In this document: one piece after another, positions 1-12,192 of the stretch
Position numbering within the stretch: position 1 is the stretch's first letter
Layout of the letters: each line of letters opens with the position of its first letter
Source of the DNA: Ascidia mentula
Lineage: Eukaryota; Chordata; Ascidiacea; Phlebobranchia; Ascidiidae
NCBI GenBank assembly: GCA_947561715.1
Contig: OX387200.1
Location: 19,284,501-19,348,500 of the forward strand
Reading direction: 5' to 3'
DNA length: 64,000 bases
Notes under the pieces: generated by a model
Database searches by the model: none
Seen by the model: only the letters and a program-made list of their open reading frames with translations
Told to the model about the DNA's origin: nothing
Made by a program: the position numbers and the translations under genes

Positions 1-270
1 CTCATTCGTTCCAGTTTTAAATACATGTTGTTTAAGGAGCGGAACGTTTTTCTAAAAACTGGATTTGTTTGCCACCACGGTTGACTAAAGATTGAAGTCA
101 AAGGGAACTGCAGTCAGTTGTAGATAAGGTAGATACTGCAGATATAGGCTTATATGCGTGTTCGCATTATTTTAATTGCTATCACGGATGGACGGTAAAA
201 TTAATGAAAATGATAAATGATGATAAGCTTCAGTGGGTACAGCTTTTGTATTTACAACGTCAAAATTACG

Positions 271-528
271 GAAAATACTACTACACCGGGTCACAAAGTT
301 TTTTCCAAACTTGATCCACATATAAGTCTGTGTAAAACAGAAATCTGTGCGAATTTTATTGATTAGGCGTGAACAGGGCCACCCCAGTTTTTTTTGTTTA
401 TAAATATAACTTGAAATATACTACACGAAATCGTAGCGGTAATATTCGCACAGATTTCTATGTTACATAGGCTTATATGAGGATCAAGTTTGGAAAAAAA
501 CTTTGTGACCCGGTGTAAAAGTATCTTC
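271..528. mobile_element. MITE-like element with long terminal inverted repeats
   Basis: Two arms of about 87 bp (271-358 and 441-528) are inverted copies of each other with roughly 85-90% identity by eye and one 1-bp indel. Both share the outer block ACACCGGGTCACAAAG and an inner block AAATCTGTGCGAA. The 80-bp spacer encodes nothing recognisable. This is the shape of a non-autonomous DNA transposon. The outer limit and target-site duplication are not clear, so the ends are uncertain by about 10 bp. The family is unknown. Confidence 0.7.
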
Positions 529-2020
529 TGAAAAGTACAATACATAAAATATTGTATGCAGAGGGTATGAAAGGAAAACAAAAAAGGAATTGTCAGTTTG
601 GCACGACGCTCGCAAAAAAATTTGATTACCGACAAGATAACATCACTTTGAATGGGTCGGAAAGCGTATTGAAAAACAAGAATACATGTGACGCGTTTCG
701 AAAAGTTATTCATTGTGCTGTTTCGGGCGCCCGTCTGCCGTAAAAGATTTATAGGTAAGGCTTAAGTGTGGGCTTCGAACGTAAATTGGTAGTGCGGTGA
801 CAGACTGAACTTGACAACGACACCTGTGTATTAGGACGTTTTCTCTGTGTATGAACTTAAAACGGTAGCATTGTAGTTGTACATATCCCCTGTTGTGGGA
901 AAATATTCAGGCACACCTTATGGGGGAAAAACTGCCAATGCAAGGCATTTTGGGGAATCACCTGGGATAGGTGCAGGTCCAAAAGTCTTAGAAATTCCTT
1001 AATATCATAGCAAAAAACAACATTCATGTCACCTTCTCTTGTGATTAATGTTTCTAGAACTACGTTTTTGAGCAATCGGTCACTGTACAGCGGCATAGCA
1101 ATGTTTAAAATGACGTTGTTTCGCCCGATTTAGTTATATTTACAAGTACCTCATATATATCCCACTTGTACGTATGTGCATCGATCGACGAATGTTGCTT
1201 TGGCGTCTGCAATTGCATGAAAATCCATTCACACTATATGTCACGTATTGTTGCACGCGAACCAACAGAATCACGATTAATAATTTTATTGCCTGGACCC
1301 TTGAAGCGTCTGCAGGTTATGTGACGGTTGGGTGAACGTCAAGTTAGTTTCCTTGAGTTATTCGTTTTCTTTAGGGCAAATAATTTAATTAATTACTAAG
1401 TTAAATCGAAAACTGTAAAACTGTATCCTGGCAGATAGGATCATTTCCTTGGATACAGGATAAGAAAATACCTTTCGTGATTTTAAATTTGTTTTTGAGA
1501 TGTCTGCGCGTTACTCAGAATCGTGTAAAGTGTTGACTGGTAGTAATTGCTGACAAATGCAACAACCTTCTTTGACATTTGCAAATATCTTTTCTTTCTT
1601 AGAAAGTGTCCTGTTGACAGGAGTGCTTTGTCATGCAGACGTTCGACGTTGATTACTTTGGCTGTGTGGTCTTAACATGACTTTGCGTTAAAAGAGCAAC
1701 GAATCTTTGTTGAGCTAGCATGCTTTTCAGGGGAGCAAATTTAGTTATCAAAGCTTTTACCTACTTTTTTACTAGATGTATCTTTTCTGGTGTTAAGTTT
1801 AACATCTATGATACCAATAACGTGGAAAAAAACAATGTGTTATTTTTTTCGGTAAGCCAATGTTTCGTGAAAAATAAGGTAGTTGCTCAAATCAATTATA
1901 GCAAATGACCAGCAGCTGTTGATATAGGCTACAATGAACCAAACTATTCCCGTGACTGTTTGTTTTGCGTTATTCAGATTCCCGATTTGTTCTTTGTAGA
2001 AATAAACATAAACCTAAACC
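529..2020. other. Intergenic stretch, no gene seen
   Basis: Only short open frames without splice-site support or recognisable motifs are present. The last part before 2021 should hold the MIF promoter and 5' UTR, but no distinct element can be named. Confidence 0.5.
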
Positions 2021-2626
2021 ATGCCTCTTTTGCTTGTGCGCACCAACGTTTCCAAAACGAAAATTCCAGAAAAGGCGTTCGGCGAAATAACGAAAATGAT
2101 GGAGCGTGTTTTGGATCGGCCCACCAGCGGTTTTTGCGTCATCATACAAGCCGACCAATACATGTCTTTCGGCGGGACCATGGACCCATGTGCGGCCTGT
2201 ATTGTTCAGGATTTTGAGCACTTTGGTGTGGAGGAAAACAAGAAAATATCCGCCGTGATTATGGGTTACCTTTACGACTTGCTGAAAATCGACAAGAAGC
2301 GCATGTACTTGGAATTCGCCCCAGTGTTTAAGGAAAACGTTGGGTTCGCCGGTTCCACTTTTCACGAGTTCTTCGGACCTTCAACCATAGGTAATTGTAG
2401 ATTGTATTAAAAGTTACCTTGGGTGAGCTTACTTGAATTTTGACTGATCTTAAACTTTTTCTTTAGAACAGACCAGTAAGCTAATCTTACACACAAGCCT
2501 CAAACGCATAACCACTATATTTAACTAAGCATAAGCAACAAAAATAAATTCGATGCCTTTTTTTGTGCAGGTGTGAACCCCAAATCTCACCCAGACAAGT
2601 CTTTCACCTGGCCGAAAAAATGCTGA
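2021..2626 (+). CDS. MIF: Macrophage migration inhibitory factor (MIF) family
   Basis: Two exons, 2021-2390 and 2571-2626, give a 141-residue protein. MIF proteins are secreted cytokine-like trimers with keto-enol tautomerase activity that needs the N-terminal proline exposed after Met removal. Pro2 is present, and the CxxC redox motif is kept as CAAC at residues 57-60, the same numbers as in human MIF. The catalytic Lys33 position of human MIF is Arg here. The core ends near residue 114 and is followed by an extra tail of about 27 residues ending in Cys, part of it from exon 2; ordinary MIF is about 115 residues. There is no signal peptide, as is usual for MIF. The ATG follows a clean upstream region. 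AATAAA at 2769 is a likely poly(A) signal. The gene is tail-to-tail with the CYTH gene. Confidence 0.93.
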
Positions 2627-3043
2627 GTTTAACACCGATGGCTGTTCACTGAACATATATGTACAGTTTTAATCATGTTTGTATAGGAATATATGGTATC
2701 AAACCAATTTTTCATGTGTTTACTACTTCATATACTGCCTTTCAATTGATAATAAACTTGATGTTCTCAATAAAATGTGAATACAAATTGATACCTGTTC
2801 TGAGTATATCTATCACAGTAGTCAGTTATCAATGTTTGCTAATGGCAGTTTGCTAATCTACACTTAGGAGAATGTATTTGTACAAAGTTGACACCAGTCA
2901 TGATGTTCATTGATCACAAAAAATATACAGGGCTGGTTAAAATTGCAGTTAATAGACACCACTGCAGCATGAGGCTAATAAAGCAGCATTCTAACAATAC
3001 TTGATGAATATGGAACTTGCAATAGTTTGTTTGTGTATCAAGT

Positions 3044-3568
3044 TTACTGTTTCTCCATCAGCATATCCATGTAAGCCTTAGTGATGAGATTACTATTTGA
3101 AATGTCAAGCTTGTTCATTAGGTCCCTAGCAATCCTAGCACCATCCTCGACAGTCTGGGATTTGTCCAAGACTACTTCCAGCTCCATAAAGTCCCCAAGG
3201 TCTTTTACCTGGTCAATGTGAACGCGGGTTTGACCAACCATGAAGAGGTGCCTTGTTTTTTCCACAACCCCCTTGCGGCCAAGTGATTTTCCCAACACAT
3301 CGTCCATTGCCTCTGGGTTTGCAACTGGAGAAGTTTGAAACTCTGACAACTTAGGTCCAGATTGGTCTGGTCTCCGATAGAATATAAGTTCGCTATGGGC
3401 TTTATCTGTAGTTTTAACTGAACGCAGCTTCAGCCTTCCTTCAGGGCAGTTGTAAAACACATCCTTTTGTATTAAAACTGTTTTATCTTGATCAGTAATG
3501 GCCTCAGTTAACTTAAGTAAACGTGGCAATGATGTCACAGACGCTTTTATTTCAACATTTCTGGGCAT
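3044..3568 (-). CDS. CYTH-domain protein (CyaB / thiamine-triphosphatase superfamily)
   Basis: An intronless 174-residue frame. The CYTH fold is a beta tunnel that binds triphosphorylated substrates with divalent metal. The N-terminal signature reads RNVEIKA at residues 3-9. This is the ExExK motif with the first Glu replaced by Asn, a form I recall from the small CyaB-like eukaryotic subgroup. Further conserved charged clusters follow: KLRS, ELIFYRRP, DQVKDLGDFMELEV and the C-terminal KAYMDML. Length fits CyaB-like proteins of 170-180 residues rather than the 220-230 residues of mammalian thiamine triphosphatase. The substrate cannot be told from sequence; it may be an inorganic triphosphate or an organic one. 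The gene is divergent from NOC2L with an 806-bp gap that probably holds both promoters. Confidence 0.85.
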   Translation of the reverse strand: MPRNVEIKASVTSLPRLLKLTEAITDQDKTVLIQKDVFYNCPEGRLKLRSVKTTDKAHSELIFYRRPDQSGPKLSEFQTSPVANPEAMDDVLGKSLGRKGVVEKTRHLFMVGQTRVHIDQVKDLGDFMELEVVLDKSQTVEDGARIARDLMNKLDISNSNLITKAYMDMLMEKQ

Positions 3569-4374
3569 TTTGCAGATTTTTCTTCTAAGATTTATTGAAT
3601 AGGCTATGTAAAATTAAGTTTTAGACATGAAAAGTTTTATAAATGCTGGCGTTAATTGACAATAGTAAATAATAGTCATTAAACTTTAAACAGAGAAATG
3701 CTAGCCTAGTAACGTTATTGACGTGCAGACAAGATGAAACAAGGCTATTCTTTATGACTCAAAACAAAGAATGTCAAAAACCTCCACTTTGTTGCGATCT
3801 ATTCTTCAACTTTTGTTGAAACGTTCCTTGCGTCTCGACCTAATGTGTAGCGTAAAATATGCTTAAATGTTACAAACAATTGATAAACCTTCCAGCACAC
3901 TTTTGGCAAAAACGTAATTTCCCGCGATTAGAGATCACGTGACAACCGTGCCTCCAAAATCTGTGAAAATTATGATATTTCTAGAAGCTCAAACGATGGT
4001 AATTTGGCGGATGAAAAAGCATCATATTCTCTGATCCTGTGGCAATACTGTCTATCTCGGATATTATTGTTTCGAAAAAAAAAAACAATAAAGAAACTAA
4101 TTAACTATTTACAAGCTGTTTTAACGAAGTACAAGCTGTTTTATTGTGATGACTTGCTGACACTGCATGCATTGCATTAAATTAGGTAAAAATTATTATT
4201 ACTTACTATAGGCACAAATTTGCCTCGGATATGTGTTTATAGAGATCAGTGGTTCGTGCTCGAGCATACATAACTTGTTCTCATATTTGGGGAGTTCCCG
4301 CAAGCCTTGATCACGTGTGGCAAGCTTTTCAATTGCTATTGTTTTGCTAAAGACTATCATAAAAGAATTTAAAC
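3569..4374. promoter_or_regulatory. Divergent intergenic region between CYTH gene and NOC2L
   Basis: The two genes face away from each other across 806 bp, so their promoters should lie here. No TATA box at a fixed distance from either start is convincing. An A-rich run lies near 4075-4090. Assignment rests on layout only. Confidence 0.35.
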
Positions 4375-7300
4375 ATGGGTTTAGGTGACCTTTCGGTGGA
4401 ACAATTTATGTCTAAAGATTGGGGCGACGAGTCTTCAAACGCCGGTGATGAAAGTAAAGGTAAGTACATACATATTACCGTATTTAAAACTTTGCGGGAC
4501 GAATGTGAGTTTTTAAAGAAGGTATTTTTTTGTCAGGTAGATGCTGTTTTTATTTAATCAAAGCCAAAATGTAAAGTTACCCGCACTTTTAAATGTAAAG
4601 CTAAAATGTAAACTTCAAAAACAAAACTTTTTACTATCACTTTGTGTTTACAGATACAGTTCTAAAAATACAAGCGGAAAAAAATAAAAAACGCAAGAAA
4701 AAAAGAAAGAAAGGGATAATGACTGCCAATGAAGATAGTATAGCGGTAAATGAGTTACAATGTTCTGAATAGGATTTCATGCAAATTTATCATTGTACGT
4801 GCTATGAGTTTTTTGAATTTGCTAATGACTGTGCGACTTTAGAAAAATGATGACAAATCGTTGAATGAAAGTTTAAAAACGGCAAAAAAGCAACAAGGAA
4901 AATCACAGGATAAAAAGTCCCTCAACCAACATCAACAACAACTGGACAGTCTAAAGAAGAAAGACCCGGAGTTTTATAAATTTTTACAGGTGTTTGTAGC
5001 ATTTATTTACCAATACAAGAAGTTCCAAAGAGAAGGTCACATTATATCAATTGTTGAAATATAATAGAAATATATATATATATATGTGTGTATGTGTGTG
5101 TGTGTGTGTGTGTGTGACACCAAGTGGCTTTCTTAATGGACATAACACTACACACATCTCCCCTTTCAAAAAGGCAACATGATTGCACACAATAAAAAAA
5201 CAAATTCAGCACAACAAAACACAAATGCACTACAGGCCAAAATTCTTGGAATATTTTATTTATTTGATTTTGAGTTGTAATTTTTAGTCATTTTAAACAC
5301 ACGGGCATACTTTTGTAATACGATATAACTAAATATTTTCAACAATATTTAAAGGAAGAAGACTCATCGCTTCTAAACTTTGAGGAGTTCGATTTGGACG
5401 CATCTTCTTCTGATGAGGAAACAGATGGTGTTCACAAACTTCCTGAAACGCTAGAGGTTGAAAATTTTATGCCCAAAATAAATAGTTTCAAACACCAATA
5501 AGCAACTTCCAAATGCTGCTTATTCACTGTTAATAAAGATTTTATTCAAATTAGCAAGGGAGTTTTTAGTAATGTATTTTATCAGTGGTAACTTTTGTGC
5601 AACTGACCTTATATTAAACCTACTTTTTAGGAAGCTTCGGACAGTGATATGGATGTTGCATCATCTGACGAAGAGGATGGTGATGTTGATGAAGCAGTTT
5701 TTGATTCTGATGAGGATGATTCTATACAGCCTGAAAAGAAAAAACGAGAATTGGTTCGAAACAATTTTTTATTTTTGCATGAAAATAAAAAAAATGTACA
5801 AAAAAAACCTTGTTTGTTCTTTGGAGTTTTGTGATATTTTCAACAATTTTATTTGTACTAATTTTTTCTGAAATATGTCATTTGCAATGCAGATTAGCGT
5901 GACTGAGAAGATGCTTGAAGATTGGAGGGAAAGATTAATTTGTGATAAGCCATCGTTTGCGACCCTGAGACAATTGTTGCAAGCTTTCCACGCTTCACTC
6001 GGAAGAATTGATGCACTGGAAGAGGAAGATAATAATGAGAAAAAGGGGAAAAAGAAAAGAAGAAAAAAATCAGCTCTTCCAAAATTAAAATACAAGTAAG
6101 TTGTTTTTTACTTGAACATAAAATGCAAGAAAATGGATAAAAATGTAACAGTTATATAATGTATGTGTTCACTATCTAACATGTCTCCAGGAGCTGTAAA
6201 GTTCGTTATCAAATATTGCACGCAATTCAAACCTTTTTTTTGTTAGGGTTGTGGGTTCTGCAACATTTAATGCAATAATAGGAATGTGCATAAACCATGT
6301 GACACCTGCACTAGCCAAAATCCTTCAGTATTTTCCAGAAAAAATGAAACAAACCAAGAAAAAGTAAGTTTGATTTGTTTAACAATTCAGGTGATATTAC
6401 CAAATTTTATTTCTTTGAATTATTTATAATTTATTCCTTATGTCAATGTTTGACCTTATATTTTCTTGACATGGCATATGGTGTAAACGTGATTTTTACA
6501 ACTATTATTAATCAGAAATTCTCAATATTCAGGAAACCGCCGCTACCTTGCACATGCCAAAAATGGTCTTCAGTACGAGACATTCTTCGTTCATATTTAC
6601 GCGATGTTGTGGTTTTGGCCCAATCATTGTTGGAACCATCTGTGAATCGAGTGGTACTGAGGCATCTTCTGCTTTTATTACCATACTTTGTTTCATTTCC
6701 GAAAATTTCCAAACTTCTTTTAAAGGTGGGTAATTTATAATAGTCAAGATTGTGGATTAAACCAGAATTCATAAAAATTATCTTATTTTGTTGTAATTAT
6801 GATGTTTTTAGTGCACAGCCATCATTTTAATGATTGCCTTCCTTTTAGTATTTAATAAAGGCTTGGAGTAGTGATGACACGGAGAGTGTTCGAGTTTTGG
6901 CGTTTCTTTGCATTACAAGACTGATTAAAACAGAAAAGGAAAGATTTTTGGAGAATGCAATGAAGGTGGAGATTGCAAAAATATACATATGATTGAAATG
7001 AGTATTGTATTTCTTTGGATAAAGTAAAATATCAATCCTGTATGTATTACATATATATATTTTTACTTACAGCAATGCTATATGAGTTATGTCGCAAACT
7101 GTAAGTTCTCGTCACCCACCACTTTGCCAATGATCAATTTCATGCAACGAACATTTGCTGAGATTTGTGCAGTTGACGCTGGCCACACATACAGATTCGC
7201 ATTTCTCTATATCAGGCAACTTGCCATACACCTAAGGAAAGCAATTACAACACAAAACAAGGTTTGCTGAGCCTACAAGTCCTAGCCAGTGTTGTTACTT

Positions 7301-10300
7301 GTGGTACTGTTAATAAAAACAGTTAACATAAAAGTTGTATTGTGGCCACATTAAATATTTTTTTAAATCAGTCCATGAAATCTGTAAGCTCTCACCTCAG
7401 ATGGCGACAAATATCTTTAATCACATGAGGTATTATCTGTAGGAAACCCGACAAGCTGTGTACAACTGGCAGTTTATTCACTGCATTGGTTTGTGGAGTA
7501 GAGTTCTATCTGTTCTTCACCCAAACGATGCACTTCAACCTCTTATCTATCCATTGGTGCAAATTTCACTTGGTGTAATAGAGTGAGTTTAAAGTTTTCT
7601 TTGTGATTGCATCCCCAAATAAGAATTACTAGCAAGACAAATATTGCAATTATACAAACCTTAAATTGTCGAAAGTGCCTTAACAATACAAAAATGTGAA
7701 ATATGCCAAATAATGTTCATTGATTTAAAAAAATGAATCCAGAATTGATCGTAAATGATAGTCATAAAACCAAAAGGATGAGTATACAATTAGAGAGCCA
7801 TGGGACAAAATAATTATCTGGTGTAAAACTTATGTTCAATAGACACTTTCAAGTACTCGTACAGTTTACTGCATCTACATTCTGACACAGACTAGCTAGT
7901 ATTGACCATACTGGACCAAAGTATGGCTTTCACAGCTTTTTTGTTTTCCATGTTTAGTTTAGTGCCAACTGCTCGGTTCTACCCACTTCGCTTCCATATT
8001 GTTCGTTGCCTCATCGCTTTAGCTGATTGTACCGACACCTACATACCCCTACTACCATCCATAATTTGTCCACTAAAGCTTCAGGAATTTAAGAAAAAGT
8101 AAGTTTTCACATATATGTTGAACAATAATTTTATAAAATGCCAAACAACACTGCTATAACTATTGTTCAAACACTTTTACCCCCTTGTAGCCCAAACAGG
8201 CTTTGCATTCAGGTTTTTTTCATATTTACTTAAAATCTTTATCACCCACCAGTTGCAGCAAAATCATGGTTTATATTTTTAAAATCAAAAACCTGTATTT
8301 CGTAACTGAAAGTGTCAAATCTTTTTCATTCTTTCAGACAAACTGGAGTGACTGTGAGACCAATTGCGTTTGAGACAATTTTAAAACTCTCCAACTCACA
8401 ATTGAAAGAAAAGTCCTACAGGGTAGGCTATGAAGTACTCTTGATTTTGTAACAGCTTTTTTCATACTATTTTGACTGCAGGATACAACAATGGACCATG
8501 TCTATGATCTTCTCATGACATTTTTTAACACACAAGCTCACGGTATTGCCTTTCCAGAGCTTACTGTTCCAGCAATAGTGCTGTTGAAGAAGTTTGTTAA
8601 AGAATGCAAAGTGAGCAAATCAGTTTTTCTTTATCAACCTGTACTATTATCATAGCAATTAGTAAATATTTGCATCATTAATTTTAATGTTAACATTACA
8701 ACACCCAAAGTGAACATTGGGTCAAAGAAACCTTATTATGAGCTAACGTTAAAATGTTTGTTATACTATGGACTTATTTCATGAGGAATTTTTAGTTTTG
8801 CAACAAAATTATAGTTGTTAAAAATGCCATCAACAGAGTTAAATAATTTGGGCTGCTTTTCGTTTTTTTCAAATATTTTTGTAATTTGCAAGAAAAATTG
8901 GGAAAAAGGTAAACTAACATTCAAAAAAGGGGTTTTGGTATGTTGAGTTTATAGAGATCAGTAATAAACAACTGTATTTGGAAACTGTTGTGTTGTTGGT
9001 TTGTTTTAAATTTTGCCATTATGTTTCAGACTGCCAACTATTGCAAGATTATGAAGCAAGTAATTGACAAACTTCAATCCAATGCCGATTTCATCACCAA
9101 AAAGCGATTAGAGGTTTCCTTTCATGTCAAGGACATCGACGCTGTGGTAAACAACAATTGTAACAATTTGTAATTTTGTATATATACGTTTTGATCAGGA
9201 AAAACAATACAAACTGTGCAGGATCAGTGAACCAAGCGTTTTGATCTGCGGGTGTTTTGCATTCACAGAAATCTTGGGAAAGTACCACTAGGGAAAACGG
9301 CGTTCCGTTTCACAAAGTTTTTGCTCAGTACAAAAAGGACCGACAACGGGAACTTGTACAACAAATTGCTGACAAAGACCGGGTAAGTCTCTAATAACGA
9401 TGAAGCCGGTCCTATAGGCACACACGTGTTAGAATATCATTCCTTTCAAAATTACTCGCTCAACCTTCATGATTTTGTTGGTGACGTTTTTTTGGCGGTT
9501 AATGTTCATCTGTTTTTTTTCATAAATGATTGATTTACCGCACATAGGATTTTGTGGGATAATACACATACGTTAGTTTTGGTTGCTGGCAAAACAACTT
9601 AGTTTGTGTTTGTAATTAATGTGGTGTTGAACGCTTTGATGAACTTGTAGTATATCAAACAAGTTAAACGTTTGTTAGTAATGGGGTATTTTTTTGCAGA
9701 ACGTCGAGGAAAGGCTTCCCACTGTCGACCGCAAAAAGTTTATGAAACTTTCCAAGTCGAACGATCGCGAGGAGTTTTCGGAGCTCTTTCGAGACGATTC
9801 GGATAACGAAGAACAGATTCAGGCCGACTTCGAAAAAGCAATTGAACACGGTAAGTCTGTATGTCACCTATTAAAAAATTTGCGGTGGTGATTATTGATT
9901 TGCAAATTGCGTAAAAGAGCTGGTTTCAATGTGTATGACCGGTAATTTAATTTAAATTTTTATAAATCAAAACAGTTGCTGCATTTATATCTTTAAAACC
10001 TTTAATACAATAAAACATATACTTTGGCTTTGTACTTCACAGCACCTAAAGAAATTACGACGATAAGAATTTGTTGAAAAGCGTTTCATTGTATTTATGC
10101 CTCCTTATTCTTCAAGGGCCGAGTAGAAAACGAAAACCGGTGGAATTGCAAACAGAGGAACTGTTTTCGGAATCCGACGAAAATGCTGATGGGGAAGATG
10201 TGACGCCACCACCCAAAAAGAAGAAAGCAAATCAGACAAAACCAAAGAAAAAGGCAGCAAGCAAAAAGGGTCGGACTTCAAACGACGATGACGAGGACGC

Positions 10301-10340
10301 AGATATTGTTGAAGACTTTGCGTTTTCAGACAGTGAATAA
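4375..10340 (+). CDS. NOC2L: NOC2L, nucleolar complex protein 2 homolog
   Basis: Eighteen phase-consistent exons: 4375-4459, 4654-4745, 4843-4989, 5355-5456, 5631-5753, 5893-6095, 6247-6363, 6533-6725, 6849-6965, 7073-7261, 7443-7582, 7958-8098, 8338-8422, 8482-8610, 9030-9146, 9269-9382, 9700-9850, 10117-10340. They encode 822 residues, against about 750 in human. Noc2 pairs with Noc1 or Noc3 to move pre-60S particles from nucleolus to nucleoplasm. Matches to the family include DPEFYKFLQ in exon 3, NCKFSSP and [13 protein letters not shown] in exon 10, PTARFYPLR in exon 12 and ANYCK in exon 15. The ends are low complexity: Lys-rich and acidic stretches in exons 2-6 and a Lys/Asp-Glu tail in exon 18, as expected for a nucleolar protein. 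The donor of exon 3 is the weak GTGTTT. A TA/TG microsatellite lies in intron 3. Confidence 0.96.
5069..5117. repeat. (TA)n(TG)n microsatellite
   Basis: A TA run of about 16 bp passes directly into about 30 bp of TG repeats broken once by TATG. It lies in intron 3 of NOC2L. Confidence 0.9.
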
Positions 10341-11136
10341 AATACTTTTGTTGGGGTAAACATTTGTCTGAGAATTTGCTCAAGTTAAACAGATTTGGTA
10401 AGTCAAGTGAGATGGAAACTTTTCAGATGGGGGTTGGAGAAACCTACAAATTATATTATGTCAAACCAACCAAATTGTTGGGGGCTACAAGTCCCCTGCG
10501 TCTTTCAGCCCACGATCAGTTGCACTGGTAGATGATGCAACAATTGGTTTACAAAAATGTTCCCTTTTAGTCCTATTTTTGTCAAGTCTTACTTTAGTTT
10601 TACTCCTGCCATTTAAAGGCAATTAAATACTAAAACTATCAAAATATGTACAAACTTTGCATAGCAGAAAATATTTCCAGGTTAAACTGATTTCTATCAA
10701 GCAAAAACAAAATGTTTCCTGGATGACGTAAATTTTGCAACACTGGAAACATTTCTATGGCAGGATCACTGGTCCGTGAATGAGAACGTGACTTCTGAAC
10801 AACGAACTAAACTAATCAATTAACAAGTGAAGGCAGTTAGAGAAAAATAGCGTCTTATATATGATTCTATGAGGACTAATATTTACCTGCAAACAATTAT
10901 ACGCATGATCCAATCGTAAGTTGTGTGGTAAGTTAACTCTTGCTGTAATTGTTCACTAAAGGTAAAGGGCGGTCAGTTTCCTGTTAAGACTTTATTTGCT
11001 ATTTTGCTTTGCGTCAACTTACTACAAGACTTCGTATTAATGTGAGCATGATGGTTAGTGGTTATTTATCCTACAGTGTATATAATGGGGTGACTACTAC
11101 ATGTGTTGCAGAATCGATGCAATTATAGTTGCTAAC
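10341..11136. other. Intergenic stretch between NOC2L and COX5B
   Basis: No open frame with splice support. An AG at 11110-11111 just before the COX5B start (TTGCAG) could be a cis or spliced-leader trans acceptor; tunicates use spliced-leader trans-splicing, but nothing here proves it. Confidence 0.4.
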
Positions 11137-11604
11137 ATGGCACTTAGACTATTTAACCACGTTGCAAAATCAGCATGTACCATTGTTGAAGCGAGGATAG
11201 CTTTGCTGACCCAGCAAAGTAAAAGAAACAACAGTTCTGTATCACAAGAAGAAAGTAAAAGTCAACCTAGCTCTTCGGAAACAAACAGTTTGGCTGGTAG
11301 AGACAAAGACCATCCTCTTTTAGTTGCATCACATACAAACAAGTGCATTGTTGGGTGTATTTGCAGCACAGATGCACCTACAATGAATTGGTTCTTTATT
11401 GAAGATGGACCTGCACAGACATGTGACTGTGGTTTTTATTTTAAATTGGACAGGGTTGCCAATGATCAATGGATTCCCGAATACTCCCAGATAATGCAGG
11501 TCGATGAAAATCTGCCTGATCCTCGTAAGTCACGACGTGGCCTACCATTTACATACAAACCAATAGAAGGTCCAGTATTTAATCCAAATGAAACTAAAAA
11601 CTAA
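11137..11604 (+). CDS. COX5B: Cytochrome c oxidase subunit 5B, mitochondrial
   Basis: A single exon of 155 residues. COX5B is a nuclear-encoded, zinc-binding subunit of complex IV in the inner mitochondrial membrane. The family core is clear: NKCIVGCIC followed about 20 residues on by QTCDCGFYFKLD, with an aromatic segment NWFF between. The zinc site has CxC then CDCG; vertebrate COX5B has CPCCG, so one residue is missing between the last two ligands here. I chose the ATG at 11137 because it starts a basic, acid-poor presequence (MALRLFNHVAKSA); an in-frame ATG lies 12 codons upstream. A C-terminal extension of about 45 residues rich in Pro and charged residues follows the zinc domain and is absent from the human protein. 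AATAAA occurs near 11939. Confidence 0.93.
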   Translation: MALRLFNHVAKSACTIVEARIALLTQQSKRNNSSVSQEESKSQPSSSETNSLAGRDKDHPLLVASHTNKCIVGCICSTDAPTMNWFFIEDGPAQTCDCGFYFKLDRVANDQWIPEYSQIMQVDENLPDPRKSRRGLPFTYKPIEGPVFNPNETKN

Positions 11605-12192
11605 TGTTTGTAAACAGCTTCATTTATTTGCATTGTAAGTGTAGATTCATTTGAATATACACATTATTCATGATGGCTGTGAGACAAGTGGCACAAAACA
11701 GTTGATTTATGATATGGTCACAGTTCCTTTGATTTTGAGACCATGCTGTTTCTCGAACTGTTGTTTGTCAGTTATTTGGCTTGTCAAGTTTACTGCATAA
11801 TGCTTTATATTATAAGTTGGCTTATTATTAAAAAATAATAGAATCTTGTATCTTTTGCAATGGATCATTGTGTATTTTGAACAGTGTAGTTGAAATTGCA
11901 ACATTTTCATTGTTAAATCTGCTTGGTTTTGGTCTTGTAATAAAACCTATAAAAATAATAATTAAAAAGACTCTATGCTGTATCCTTAAAACCAAAAGTT
12001 TAGGCCAGCATTGATAAATTCACCAGTTTCGGTTGGAGCATAAAATCACATATGATGTGCATCGCTATTTGTGCATGTCATTGCACTGAGTCCAATGAGA
12101 AAATTGTATTCTGTCTCACGAAAAAACTTTACACATGTATTTATATCAAAAAAGAAGAAAAAGGTTTATTAAATAAATGAAAGCAATGCATA
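11605..12192. other. Convergent intergenic region
   Basis: It lies between the 3' ends of COX5B (+) and the unknown Ser-rich gene (-). It is A/T-rich, with AATAAA at 11939 on the plus strand for COX5B and AATAAA-like sequence on the minus side. No coding signal is seen. Confidence 0.45.
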
